Assembly: GCA_025370055.1 (NCBI GenBank)
Contig: CP073041.1
Location: forward strand, 6,356,272 to 6,420,271
DNA: 64,000 nt
Reading direction: 5' to 3'
From: Woronichinia naegeliana WA131
GTDB lineage: Bacteria; Cyanobacteriota; Cyanobacteriia; Cyanobacteriales; Microcystaceae
The stretch's first letter is position 1. Each line of letters begins with the position of its first letter. Both the position numbers and the translations under genes were made by a program. The notes under the pieces are model-generated. The model was not told the DNA's origin. It did no database searches and saw only the letters and a list, made by a program, of their open reading frames with translations. Of this stretch, positions 48,088-57,152 are shown piece after piece.

Positions 48088-49333
48088 GGCTCTTCCCCCA
48101 ACTGTGTGGAAAGTGTATAATAGTAATACCACAGTAGGAGGTGGAGTATGTGGATAAACTTGGATGAGCTACTAGGTTTGCCAAAGGTAACAGTCGTAAA
48201 CTATCGAGAAATAGATGGTGCTTTGTTCTTAAAATTAAAAATGAAAAACGAAGTAATGGAATGTCCAAATTGTCATAAAGAATTGGAAGATATAAATCAA
48301 ATAGAATATAATTTGGTTCGGGATTTATCCCTATTGGGAAAGAAAGTATATCTGGAAGTGCCCCGCCGCCAGTTCCATTGTGAAAAATGTCAGAAATACA
48401 TAACAGAAAGACTGGACTTTATGCGGCTAAGAAAACATTATACAATTCGTTATGAAGAAAAGATTTATGAGCAAGTAAAAAAGAAAAATGTAGAAGAGGT
48501 AAGGCAAGAAGAAGAAATAAGTTGGGGAACATTGGAATCAATATTTGAAGAGTATGCAAAGCAGGCAGAAAAGAAGGAATGGGAATTACCAGAAAAGATA
48601 AGTTTAGACGAATTTAGTAATAGAAAAGGAAAAAAAGACTTTATTACAACAGTGATAGATATAAATAAAAAGGAATTGTTAGAAGTAATAAAAGGACACA
48701 AAAAAGAAGAGATAATAGAAGCCCTAAAAGTGCAGCCAGCAAGGGTTAGAGAGAATGTAAAGGAAGTAAGTGTGGATATGTGGGAGGGATTTACGTCAGC
48801 AATAAAGGAGTTATTTGTAAATGCTAAAATCGTCTATGATAGATTTCATGTAATGAAAAATATAAATGAAGAATTGAATAAATTGAGAAAGAAAATGAAT
48901 ATCCATAAAAAGGGTTTAACATACCTATTATGGAAAAATAAAGAAGAGTTAAAAGAAGAAAAAAGAGAAGAGTTAGAAGAGATATTGAAAATGTATCCTT
49001 GTTTAGGAATAGCGTATGAAATGAAGGAAGAGATTAGAGATATTTATGAGCATTCAAGAACGACAAATGGTGCAAGGAGAAAATTTGAAAAATGGATGAG
49101 AACAGCGAGCCTATTCTATAAAAAAAGTGTGGGTATGCTGAAAACTCATTTGACAGGCATATGCAATTATTTTGAAAACCATACAACTAATGGATTAACG
49201 GAAGGGATGAATACAAAAATTAAATTAATAAAAAGGAAAAGTTATGGATTTGCTAATTTTGAGCATCTACGGCTTAAATTGTTAGCTTGCTTTAACTCTT
49301 AACATAACATTACACACAGACAAGGGGAGAGCC
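48088..49333 (+). mobile_element. ISL3-family element, copy 2
   Basis: Inserted in element A copy 2 with the 8-bp target duplication AAAAATGA (48080-48087 and 49334-49341). Ends GGCTCTTCCCCCAACTGTGT and, inverted, GGCTCTCCCCTTGTCTGTGT. Confidence 0.93.
48148..49302 (+). CDS. ISL3-family transposase
   Basis: Intact 384-residue protein, two visible substitutions from the copy at 36093-37247. Zinc fingers CPNCHK and CEKCQK precede the DDE core with LDEFSNRKGKK, IVYDRFHVMKN and GLTEGMNTKIK. Start 48148 follows AGGAGGTGG at 48138-48146, a very strong ribosome-binding site. Confidence 0.92.
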   Translation: MWINLDELLGLPKVTVVNYREIDGALFLKLKMKNEVMECPNCHKELEDINQIEYNLVRDLSLLGKKVYLEVPRRQFHCEKCQKYITERLDFMRLRKHYTIRYEEKIYEQVKKKNVEEVRQEEEISWGTLESIFEEYAKQAEKKEWELPEKISLDEFSNRKGKKDFITTVIDINKKELLEVIKGHKKEEIIEALKVQPARVRENVKEVSVDMWEGFTSAIKELFVNAKIVYDRFHVMKNINEELNKLRKKMNIHKKGLTYLLWKNKEELKEEKREELEEILKMYPCLGIAYEMKEEIRDIYEHSRTTNGARRKFEKWMRTASLFYKKSVGMLKTHLTGICNYFENHTTNGLTEGMNTKIKLIKRKSYGFANFEHLRLKLLACFNS

Positions 49334-49341
49334 AAAAATGA

Positions 49342-49789
49342 TAGAAGAGGGAGCAAAGTTAGAAAAACTAACGAAAAAAGAGCAAGAAGAGCTTGTAACG
49401 ATAGGAAAAGTGTATGAGCAACAGTTAGAAATGTATGAAAAAAAGACAAATAAAGTAGAAAACAGAATTGTGAGTGTAAGCCAACCTCACGTGCGTCCAA
49501 TAGTGCGTGGAAAAGCGGGAAAAGCAGTAGAGTTTGGAGCTAAAATATCGGCAAGTAATGTGAATAGCTTTGTCTTCTTAGACAAATTAAGTTGGGATAA
49601 TTACAACGAATCGGGAGATTTACAAGCGCGAATAGAAGAATATAAAAGGGAAACAGGATGTTATCCGGAATCGGTTCATGTGGATAAAATCTATCGAACA
49701 AAAGCGAATCGAGCTTATTGTAAAGAAAGGGATATAAGAATGAGTGGTCCCCGATTGGGAAGACCGCCGAAAGAGGTGAGCAAAGAAAA
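49342..49789 (+). pseudogene. Element A copy 2 transposase, central piece
   Basis: Encodes MIEEGAKLEKLTKKEQEELV to LGRPPKEVSKEK, continuing the frame left at 48087 and cut by element C at 49790. The final piece (KKKEARSDERVRNAIEGKFG) resumes at 52585, and near 52738 an extra GC changes the last residues (LCYSTSEDKK instead of LSTLLQKTKSKKL). Confidence 0.85.
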
Positions 49790-49823
49790 GGGTGCGACCT
49801 TTAGTTGATAAAAGCTGTTGTAA

Positions 49824-50654
49824 TCAGGGTTCTACAGGGAACCCATATTGATCAAGTTTTGCCCAAAATTGACTCCATCGTTCCTTGGTCAATACCAAAG
49901 CTCGTAGGCTCAAAATAATTCCTGCTCCTTTTTCCTTCCATCGCATCCCTGAACAACATAATCGTTGTTTGACCAACGTCTTACAAGCTGCTTCCGTAAC
50001 ACCTGAACCAATCGGATACTTTTTCTCTAAGTATTCAGCATAATCCATTTGATGCTGATGATTCTCGTAATAAGTAATCGCCGCTTGTAGTTTCTCGGTA
50101 AGATTCTTAGAATGACTTTTTTCTTCTTTGACTTCTTTCATCAGATTTAGCAGTTCTCCTGCTTTTCCTTTTTCATGCTTGAGTTCTCGACAATTTTCAG
50201 TCAACCATTCTTTTTGTTTTGACACTGTATTCGGATGCAACGCTTCTGCCAAGGCACCTAAGTAACCAGAGGCATGATAGAAATCTAATATCTGTTCTTC
50301 CGTTTGCTTTTCTAAAAACTTCCAATTTGATTCTGCCCCGTCTGCTATCCCGACCAATGTTGCCTCTGGATAACGTTTTTTCGCTCGCTCAATTTCTCTT
50401 TCTAATCTTTCTAGAAAACTCTTTTTTCCATACTCTGGTGCCGCACCTAGATAGATTGTATGTTGACGTTCTCCCTCACTATCGTATAGGGAAACGGTTC
50501 CCACCATTGCTTCACGGTAGCCATCCTCACACATCAGCATACAGGTTCCATCTAATCCTATTCCCACTGTTGCAATTTGGCTATCCTCCTTGGGCGGGGC
50601 ATAACTCCACGCTTCTTCTTTTGCCTGTACCACACTTCCTACTGCTTCACTCAA
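49824..50654 (-). pseudogene. Element C transposase, C-terminal part (outer copy)
   Basis: 276 residues on the minus strand with the DDE features VGIGLDGTCMLMCEDG, LVGIADGAESNWKFLEKQT, ILDFYHASGYLGALAEAL and SGVTEAACKTLVKQRLCCSG. The N-terminal 170 residues are at 51993-52529 on the other side of the inner copy. The N-terminal piece reads QRSVGGKTYCPLEREARIII without the frameshift found in the other two copies. Confidence 0.88.
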
Positions 50655-50664
50655 TCTTTGGATA

Positions 50665-52054
50665 GGGTGTGACCTTTAGTTGATGAAGGAAAAGAAAAGT
50701 GTTAACATGGGATGAAAAGTGACAAAGAGGAAACAATGATGACAGCAAAACTAATTAATGTAGAGGGTTCAAAGATAAAAATAGAACTAACATTAGAACT
50801 CAGTCGTTCAATGTTGGATACAGAAATAAATATTCAAAAAGGCTTAAACGAAGTAGGTTGCATCGCCAGCAAAGAAGCCTTGAAATATTTAGATACAGAT
50901 GGTTCACCCTTAAAAATCGGTGAAGAAATCTGGAAGAGTAAGGGAGAGCAACCGAAAGAATATCAAACACCTTATGGTGAGGTTATAGTGAATCGTCATG
51001 TATATCAGCGTTCACCTTTGAGGAAAAACGTATTGCCCCTTAGAAAGAGAATCAAGGATAATCATAACATCAACGCCATTATTGGCAAAACAGGTATCCT
51101 CAAAAATGTCAGGGATGGCAGGCAAAGAGGTGAAAAATGATTTATTAGAAAATCATGGTAGAAAAGTAGCGCTATCCTATATCCAAAGATTGAGTGAAGC
51201 AGTAGGAAGTGTGGTACAGGCAAAAGAAGAAGCGTGGAGTTATGCCCCGCCCAAGGAGGATAGCCAAATTGCAACAGTGGGAATAGGATTAGATGGAACC
51301 TGTATGCTGATGTGTGAGGATGGCTACCGTGAAGCAATGGTGGGAACCGTTTCCCTATACGATAGTGAGGGAGAACGTCAACCTACAATCTATCTAGGTG
51401 CGGCACCAGAGTATGGAAAAAAGAGTTTTCTAGAAAGATTGGAAAGAGAAATTGAGCGAGCGAAAAACCGTTATCCAGAGGCAACATTGGTCGGGATAGC
51501 AGACGGGGCAGAATCAAATTGGAAGTTTTTAGAAAAGCAAACGGAAGAACAGATATTAGATTTCTATCATGCCTCTGGTTACTTAGGTGCCTTGGCAGAA
51601 GCGTTGCATCCGAATACCGTGTCAAAACAAAAAGAATGGTTGACTGAAAATTGTCGAGAACTCAAGCATGAAAAAGGAAAAGCAGGAGAACTGCTAAATC
51701 TGATGAAAGAAGTCAAAGAAGAAAAAAGTCATTCTAAGAATCTTACCGAGAAACTACAAGCGGCGATTACTTATTACGAGAATCATCAGCATCAAATGGA
51801 TTATGCTGAATACTTAGAGAAAAAGTATCCGATTGGTTCAGGTGTTACGGAAGCAGCTTGTAAGACGTTGGTCAAACAACGATTATGTTGTTCAGGAATG
51901 CGATGGAAGGAAAAAGGAGCAGGAATTATTTTGAGCCTACGAGCTTTGGTATTGACCAAGGAACGATGGAGTCAATTTTGGGCAAAACTTGATCAATATG
52001 GGTTCCCTGTAGAACCCTGATTACAACAGCTTTTATCAACTAAAGGTCGCACCC
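50665..52054 (+). mobile_element. Element C, inner copy
   Basis: 1390 bp, target duplication TTTGGATA (50657-50664 and 52055-52062) within the outer element C. It is an antiparallel insertion of an IS into a copy of itself. Same length as the copy at 58793-60182. Confidence 0.94.
50712..52020 (+). CDS. ISKra4-type transposase of element C, frameshifted
   Basis: The first frame (50712-51140) encodes MMTAKLINVEGSKIKIELTL to VNRHVYQRS, then diverges; the second (readable to 52020) carries AKQVSSKMSGMAGKEVKNDL and the DDE core (GIGLDGTCMLM, GIADGAESNW, TEAACKTLVK). At ~51013 the outer copy has AGTAGGAGG where this copy has ACCTTTGAGG, one base longer. The change is shared with the copy at 58840, so a frameshifted element has been copied. 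Confidence 0.75.
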
Positions 52055-52529
52055 TTTGGATATAGGATAGCGCTACTTTTCTACCATGATTTTCTAATAA
52101 ATCATTTTTCACCTCTTTGCCTGCCATCCCTGACATTTTTGAGGATACCTGTTTTGCCAATAATGGCGTTGATGTTATGATTATCCTTGCTTCTCTTTCT
52201 AAGGGGCAATACGTTTTTCCTCCTACTGAACGCTGATATACATGACGATTCACTATAACCTCACCATAAGGTGTTTGATATTCTTTCGGTTGCTCTCCCT
52301 TACTCTTCCAGATTTCTTCACCGATTTTTAAGGGTGAACCATCTGTATCTAAATATTTCAAGGCTTCTTTGCTGGCGATGCAACCTACTTCGTTTAAGCC
52401 TTTTTGAATATTTATTTCTGTATCCAACATTGAACGACTGAGTTCTAATGTTAGTTCTATTTTTATCTTTGAACCCTCTACATTAATTAGTTTTGCTGTC
52501 ATCATTGTTTCCTCTTTGTCACTTTTCAT
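51993..52529 (-). pseudogene. Element C transposase, N-terminal part (outer copy)
   Basis: MMTAKLINVEGSKIKIELTL to HGRKVALSYIQR on the minus strand, unshifted through VGGKTYCPLEREARIIITST. Removing the inner element and one TTTGGATA restores a continuous ~450-residue transposase with 49824-50654. Confidence 0.88.
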
Positions 52530-52990
52530 CTCATGTTAACACTTTTCTTTTCCTTCATCAACTAAAAGTCGCACCCAAAGAAAAAAAGAAAGAGGCACGC
52601 TCAGATGAAAGAGTGCGTAATGCCATTGAGGGTAAATTCGGACAGGGAAAGAGGAAATTTAGTCTTGGTCGAGTGATGGCCAAACTACCTGAGACCTCGG
52701 AAACGGTAATTGCGATGAACTTTTTGGTAATGAATCTTTGCTACTCTACTTCAGAAGACAAAAAGTAAAAAGTTGTAGAGTCGTTTTTCTTGTGAAAAAT
52801 GGTGTTAATTTTCCTCTCTTTTGTGAGGAGTGATTTGTGTTGACCTTTTTAGACAGAAAGGAACAATAGATTAAACAAAATCTGTATTTTGATTTGTTTC
52901 CATAAGTATAAGTTATCTATGCTTTTTCAGTCCATACTTCCCTAACCCACATTTCTTTCGTTTTTTGACTTTTTCAGCAAGCCCTAAATA

Positions 52991-53292
52991 CCCATCAGTC
53001 AGAATCTTTGGTTCGCTATGTAGCAGAATTTGAGGGACTTAATCTTGAATTAGGAGAGAAGGGCAAGAGTGGCATCCTTCAATCAATGGCGAGTAGAGCA
53101 ACTTTTCTCAGTGACCCCAATCATCGAATTGTTTTTCACTTCACACCGAAGCATTGTTCATGGCTCAATCAAATTGAGATTTGGTTTGGTATTTTAATGC
53201 GTAAGTTACTGAAACGAGGAAATTTTCCCAGTCAAGATGATTTAAGAACGCAAATTCTTGAATTCATCGACTATTTTAACCGCACTATGGCG
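52991..53292 (+). pseudogene. IS630-type transposase, C-terminal part
   Basis: Reads [40 protein letters not shown] and [20 protein letters not shown], ending in MA before element D. The C-terminal Asp/Glu region ([10 protein letters not shown]) is the IS630 signature. The last codons ([14 protein letters not shown], stop) resume at 55938-55982 after element D copy 2. Confidence 0.88.
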
Positions 53293-53300
53293 CATCCGTG

Positions 53301-53510
53301 TCAACTTAAAGGAATGGGTTCCCAAATTTGTTGATTGAGAGCGGCCTTTTCTCGATGTCGCTTTCTCTCAGCTTTGACCAAACCAAATAACTTAGCACGT
53401 TCAGCCAGATAGGTTACTGTATCAGGCTTTTCTCCTCTAGCAATAGCCTTCGCTACATAGTATAGACTCCGAAACACCATCTCTACTGAGATTTTTTCTT
53501 TCGGTTGATT
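53301..53510 (-). pseudogene. Element D transposase, C-terminal part
   Basis: Encodes KEKISVEMVFRSLYYVAKAI to [11 protein letters not shown], the end of the protein whose first 376 residues are at 54697-55827. Separated by element K. The joined gene would be 446 residues. Confidence 0.88.
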
Positions 53511-54688
53511 GGGTACATCCCGGATAAAGTAGTACATAGAATCTGGGGTAAAATGGAAAAAAACTGATGAGCGAAAAAAGTATGTTACCGATTCCCCCAG
53601 AAGAAAAAGCACTGTTAAAACAGCATCTCACCGAATCAGCCCGTATCCTGCGCAAATATACGGAACCAGAGAAACAGAAGGACTTTGGAAGCATCGAAGT
53701 AGAAGTCAGAACCCAGATGTTAGAAATTGTGGGGCCAACAATGGGGGAGTTTTTTTTTCAGAAGGGGGAAAAAAACGGTCTGGAAACAAGCGAAAAATCA
53801 AAACCCTAGTCGGAGAAGTGGAAATAAGCCAAAAACAAGCCAGAAAACTAAAGGTGTCGCCAAAAATCGTCTTAAGTCCAGGTTTAGAGAAATGCTGTCT
53901 AAGAGCCAGTGCGAAAACATCCTACCAACAAGCAGAAGAAGATATAGAGGAGTTGATGGGGATAAAAGTAGGACATAGCAGTTTACATCGCTTGGTAGAA
54001 CGGACAGAACTGCCCTTAGCTCAAGCTCAGTCAGAGAGTGCGGGGGTCAGTATAGATGGGGGAAAGATTTGTCTGCGGGGCGAGGAGAAGGAAGGGGGAC
54101 AGTGGCGAGATTATAAACTGGTGAGTCTTCATGGCAATGTCTGTGAAGCCTTTTTCCAAGACCCAGAGGGCTTAAAGAATTGGAGCAATGTTCAACCTTT
54201 GTCCCCAATAGTGACCTTTTTGGGAGATGGTCATCCCGGAATCTGGAATGCGGTAGAGAGTTTCGCCACTCAATCGTGGCTGATACGACGAGAGGTGTTG
54301 GATTGGTATCATCTCAAGGAGAATCTGTTCAAAGTGGGTGGCTCTCTCAAACGGCTAGAAGCAGTGGAGCATTTACTGTGGCGGGGTTTTGTGAACAAGG
54401 CAATAGATGCGTTTGATGGAGTCAAAAGCAAGAGGGCAAAGAATTTTCAAGCCTATTTGACGAAGCATTATCAGCGTATCCCTGATTACCAATACTATCA
54501 ACAGCTTGGTATTGTGATTGGTTCTGGTGATGTGGAGTCTAAGATTAAACAGGTGGGAGCTAGGGTTAAATTGTCGGGAGCACGTTGGCATCTTCATAAT
54601 GTTTCTCGTATTCTTCGGCTACGATGTGCTTATCTCAATCACTCTCCTCTTTTGAGTGTCAATGTATTATCTTAAGTGGGATGCACCC
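53511..54688 (+). mobile_element. Element K (ISKra4-type), copy 2
   Basis: 1178 bp, ends GGGTACATCCC and GGGATGCACCC, target duplication GGTTGATT (53503-53510 and 54689-54696). The empty site CTTTCGGTTGATTTAGAGC is preserved in element D copy 1 near 43828-43846, which proves the insertion. Confidence 0.96.
53567..54675 (+). CDS. ISKra4-type transposase of element K, -1 frameshift
   Basis: Same two-frame organisation as 12176-13284: an 80-codon first frame, A AAA AAC heptamer in phase, then the DDE core frame to 54675. Sequence identity with copy 1 appears complete over the coding part. Expression would give either an 80-residue N-terminal protein or a full ~365-residue fusion. Confidence 0.75.
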
Positions 54689-54696
54689 GGTTGATT

Positions 54697-55827
54697 TAGA
54701 GCAATCGCCACTTCCCCTACCAATTGATTTAAGACCGTATAGAAAATCAAAGTGCAAATAATCTGGATTTGGACACCATTCTTATTCCCTACCCATAAAT
54801 AGGCTAGTCCTAAAAGTCTTTTCGTTAATAAAAAGGCTTCTTCGATTGTCCATCGTCTTCGATATAAATCACAGACCTCTTCGGCGGACAGTTGTTCGGG
54901 AGACAACACATTTGTTAAATACTGATACCAGATTGTTCCCCATAATACTGAGACTAATCTCACCGGATGCTTGCAAGGATTAGAACGGTAATTTCCCATA
55001 ATGATAATCTCATCTCTGTAATGACTACCTTGAGACAATACTTGTTTGGTTTTGTAAGATGTACCCGCTCTAAATCTGGTTAGAAAAAACTTTTTAGCTT
55101 CTGTTAACAAATCAAACCACACAAAGCTAAAAAATCCCATATCTACGAGAATTAAACCATTTTCTGGTAATTTAGCTGCCAATTCTTCACACCATATTTT
55201 ATCATTTGATTTATCATTTTCTGTGTACCATAAAGTAACGGGTCTTTGGGTAAAGGCTTCCACTACCATCATTATTTTACCCCCCAATTTACTCTTTTCT
55301 TCTTTACTTATTTTCATATTTTTCCTTATCTGCTCTAGCGTTGAGCCATCTGCTATCCACACTGCACTAAACTTTTCTCTTATTTTTTCCCATTTTTCTC
55401 CTACTTGGAGCTTCTTCCCTTTTTCGGCTGCTTTTTCTAACACTCCTTTTAGTAATATTGCAAATATTTCGGCTGGCACATTCATCATTCTTTTTGATAC
55501 TGCCTGTTTGCTTACTTTTAATGATGCTACCCATAGCAATCCCTCTTCCTCTAACAGTCTTACCGCTTCACTTATACCCGCTATTTGACGATACACTATA
55601 CTTAACACTAATGCCACCATTACTGGTAAATTTAGCACCCTATCTCTCATCATTTTCTCATGAGTTCCCTGTAAATATTTTAATGGTGTAAACATTGTGG
55701 GTTCTAGTAATTCAAACAACTCTTTTGTTATTTCAGGGATTTCTACCCCTGGCTGATTTGTCTTACGACGTAAGTCTGGGTTTCCTTTTCTCCGAGGATG
55801 TTGTCTTGCCATTTGTTTTTTGCTCAC
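54697..55827 (-). pseudogene. Element D transposase (IS4 family), N-terminal part
   Basis: About 376 residues: MSKKQMARQHPRRKGNPDLR, FSAVWIADGSTLEQIRKN (Asp), NGLILVDMGFFSFVWFDLLT (Asp) and YRRRWTIEEAFLLTKRLLGL (Y-R-E-K with Glu), so all catalytic positions are present. The C-terminal 70 residues are cut off by element K at NQP and continue at 53301-53510; in the present state the frame ends GASHLR. Confidence 0.88.
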
Positions 55828-56017
55828 TTTTTTATATACTAACCTTTTTTTCAGCCTACTCTTACTTCCGCCTGCTTTTAGGCTAATCTTTTGTGAGTAG
55901 GCATTTTGGCTTAAGTTGACACCAATGACTATGGCGAAGCCCTTTCGATGGACGTATCGGGGGAAGGTTTTGGTTGCTTAAATTTTATAGCACCCAAACT
56001 TACGCCTTGGACTACTA

Positions 56018-56898
56018 GTCTGAATCCAGAGCAATTTCAAGACTGTTTTCTGCATTGGGTCAAAAGTATAGCGGAGGTAAGTGAAGGGGAAGTGATAGCG
56101 ATTGACGGCAAAACCCTTCGCCACTCCTATGATAATGCCAACGGAAAGGGCGCAATTCAGATGGTAAGTGCATGGGCAACAGCAAATCGTCTAGTACTAG
56201 GACAGTGCAAGGTGGAAAGCAAATCGAATGAAATCACGGCGATACCCAAACTCCTGAAAATGCTAGAGGTCAAAGGTTGTATCGTAACGATTGATGCCAT
56301 GGGAACTCAGACAAAGATTGCCCAACAGATAGTAGGGCGAGGGGGAGATTATGTTTTGGCATTGAAAGGCAATCAAGGTAATCTATGTGAGGATGTTGAA
56401 CAATTATTTGCTCATGCTCAATCGGTTAATTTTGCGGGAATTAAGCATGATTTTCATCAAACAATAGACAAGGGACATGGACGGATTGAAATTCGCCGTT
56501 GCTGGACGATGGAACAAACAGAATTTTTGCTGGGTGCGGAGAAATGGGCAAAGTTGACGAGCATCTGTATGATTAAAGCGGAGAGACGATTGAAAGACAA
56601 AACAGAGTATGAGACTCGCTACTATATCAGTAGCCTGCCGAGTAATGCTCAAAAATTATCCCAATCTGTTCGTAGTCATTGGTTGATAGAAAACTCTTTA
56701 CATTGGGTTCTAGACTTGGCCTTCAACGAGGATGCTTGTCGCATTCGTAAGGATTTTGCTCCTGAGAATTCAGCCGTCTTACGCCATATCGCTCTTAACT
56801 TGCTCACAAAGGAAAATACTCTGAAACTTGGTATCAAGAATAAACGGCTACGCGCTGGTTGGGACGAGGACTATCTCCTTAAGGTTTTACTCGGATAA
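56018..56898 (+). pseudogene. ISAs1-b transposase, main part
   Basis: 293 codons after the IS630 insertion: [40 protein letters not shown] (Asp), [20 protein letters not shown] (Asp) and [20 protein letters not shown] (Glu). As it stands a frame from 55948 could be read, but the first residues derive from IS630. Without the nest it would be a complete ISAs1 transposase. Confidence 0.9.
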
Positions 56899-56922
56899 GA
56901 TGCGTTTGCCCTGCATAGATTA

Positions 56923-57026
56923 CCTTGATTGCCTTTCAATGCCAAAACATAATCTCCCCCTCGCCCTACTATCTGTTGGGCAATCTTTGTCTGAGTTCCC
57001 ATGGCATCAATCGTTACGATACAACC
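56923..57026 (-). pseudogene. ISAs1-a transposase, internal piece
   Basis: Encodes [35 protein letters not shown] on the minus strand, continuing the C-terminal piece at 42219-42738. The 5' two-fifths of the gene is missing because an IS end (CCCACATTCCGC) begins at about 57025. Confidence 0.85.
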
Positions 57027-57144
57027 CACATTCCGCAGGTTGTCGAAGAGGAACACTAGTTCACGCGAGCTAGTATCGGTACTTGTGCATTGATTTCGGG
57101 CAAGGATAAAAAATGTCAATAAAGTTCTAAAATGGAGTCTTGTC
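57025..57144. mobile_element. Left end of a second IS1634-type element
   Basis: Begins CCCACATTCCGCAGG, resembling the inverted end of the IS1634-type element at 16136. After the IS1-like insertion it appears to continue at 58438 into the start of an IS1634-type transposase gene. No other features seen in it. Confidence 0.5.
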
Positions 57145-57152
57145 TTAGATAG

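Larger units (their letters stand above)
49790..52576 (-). mobile_element. Element C (ISKra4-type), outer copy, split by itself
   Basis: Ends GGGTGCGACCTTTAGTTGAT (49790) and, inverted, GGGTGCGACTTTTAGTTGAT (to 52576); target duplication AAAGAAAA (49782-49789 and 52577-52584). Another element C copy in opposite orientation lies inside at 50665-52054. Confidence 0.93.
43941..52984 (+). mobile_element. Element A copy 2, split by B, ISL3 and C
   Basis: Left end GGGCTTGCTG at 43941, right end CAGCAAGCCC to 52984. TAAATA occurs on both sides (43935-43940 and 52985-52990), but the left flank is element D and the right flank IS630, so the two ends probably came from different copies joined by recombination. 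Its transposase is in pieces: 44064-44529, 47837-48087, 49342-49789 and 52585-52766. Confidence 0.85.
53293..55928 (-). mobile_element. Element D (IS4-type), copy 2, split by element K
   Basis: Ends CATCCGTGTCAACTTAA (53293) and, inverted, CATTGGTGTCAACTTAA (to 55928); the 9-bp target duplication ACTATGGCG is at 53284-53292 and 55929-55937, within IS630. Without element K it is about 1.45 kb. Confidence 0.92.
43080..56015 (+). mobile_element. IS630-type element inserted in ISAs1-b
   Basis: Ends GTAGTCTAAGGCGTAAGTT (43080) and, inverted, GTAGTCCAAGGCGTAAGTT (to 56015), flanked by TA on both sides (43078-43079 and 56016-56017), the TA duplication typical of IS630/Tc1 elements. The middle of its transposase gene (about 120 codons) is missing, replaced by element D and element A sequence. 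Confidence 0.9.
42739..56913 (+). mobile_element. ISAs1-b, inserted in ISAs1-a, split by IS630
   Basis: Ends CAGGGCGAACGCATC (42739) and GATGCGTTTGCCCTG (to 56913); the 9-bp target duplication CATAGATTA lies at 42730-42738 and 56914-56922. Its transposase is 42833-43079 joined to 56018-56898 (375 residues when the insertion is removed; the frame is kept). Motifs include [42 protein letters not shown] and [13 protein letters not shown]. Confidence 0.92.
42204..57026. mobile_element. Nest of insertion sequences, outer ISAs1-a (split)
   Basis: The outermost element is an ISAs1-type IS on the minus strand. Its 3' end CAGGGCAAACGCATC is at 42204 and its coding part runs to 42738, resuming at 56923 up to about 57026, where another IS end (CCCACATTCCGC) replaces its 5' part. 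Everything between is later insertions, each with matching duplications: ISAs1-b (42739-56913), IS630 (43080-56015), element D twice, element A twice, element B, ISL3, element C twice and element K. Confidence 0.85.

Noticed and set aside
42204-57026. A large composite transposon or integrative element
   Set aside because: No cargo genes are present. Every segment is assigned to an IS, and boundaries show successive independent insertions with their own target duplications.
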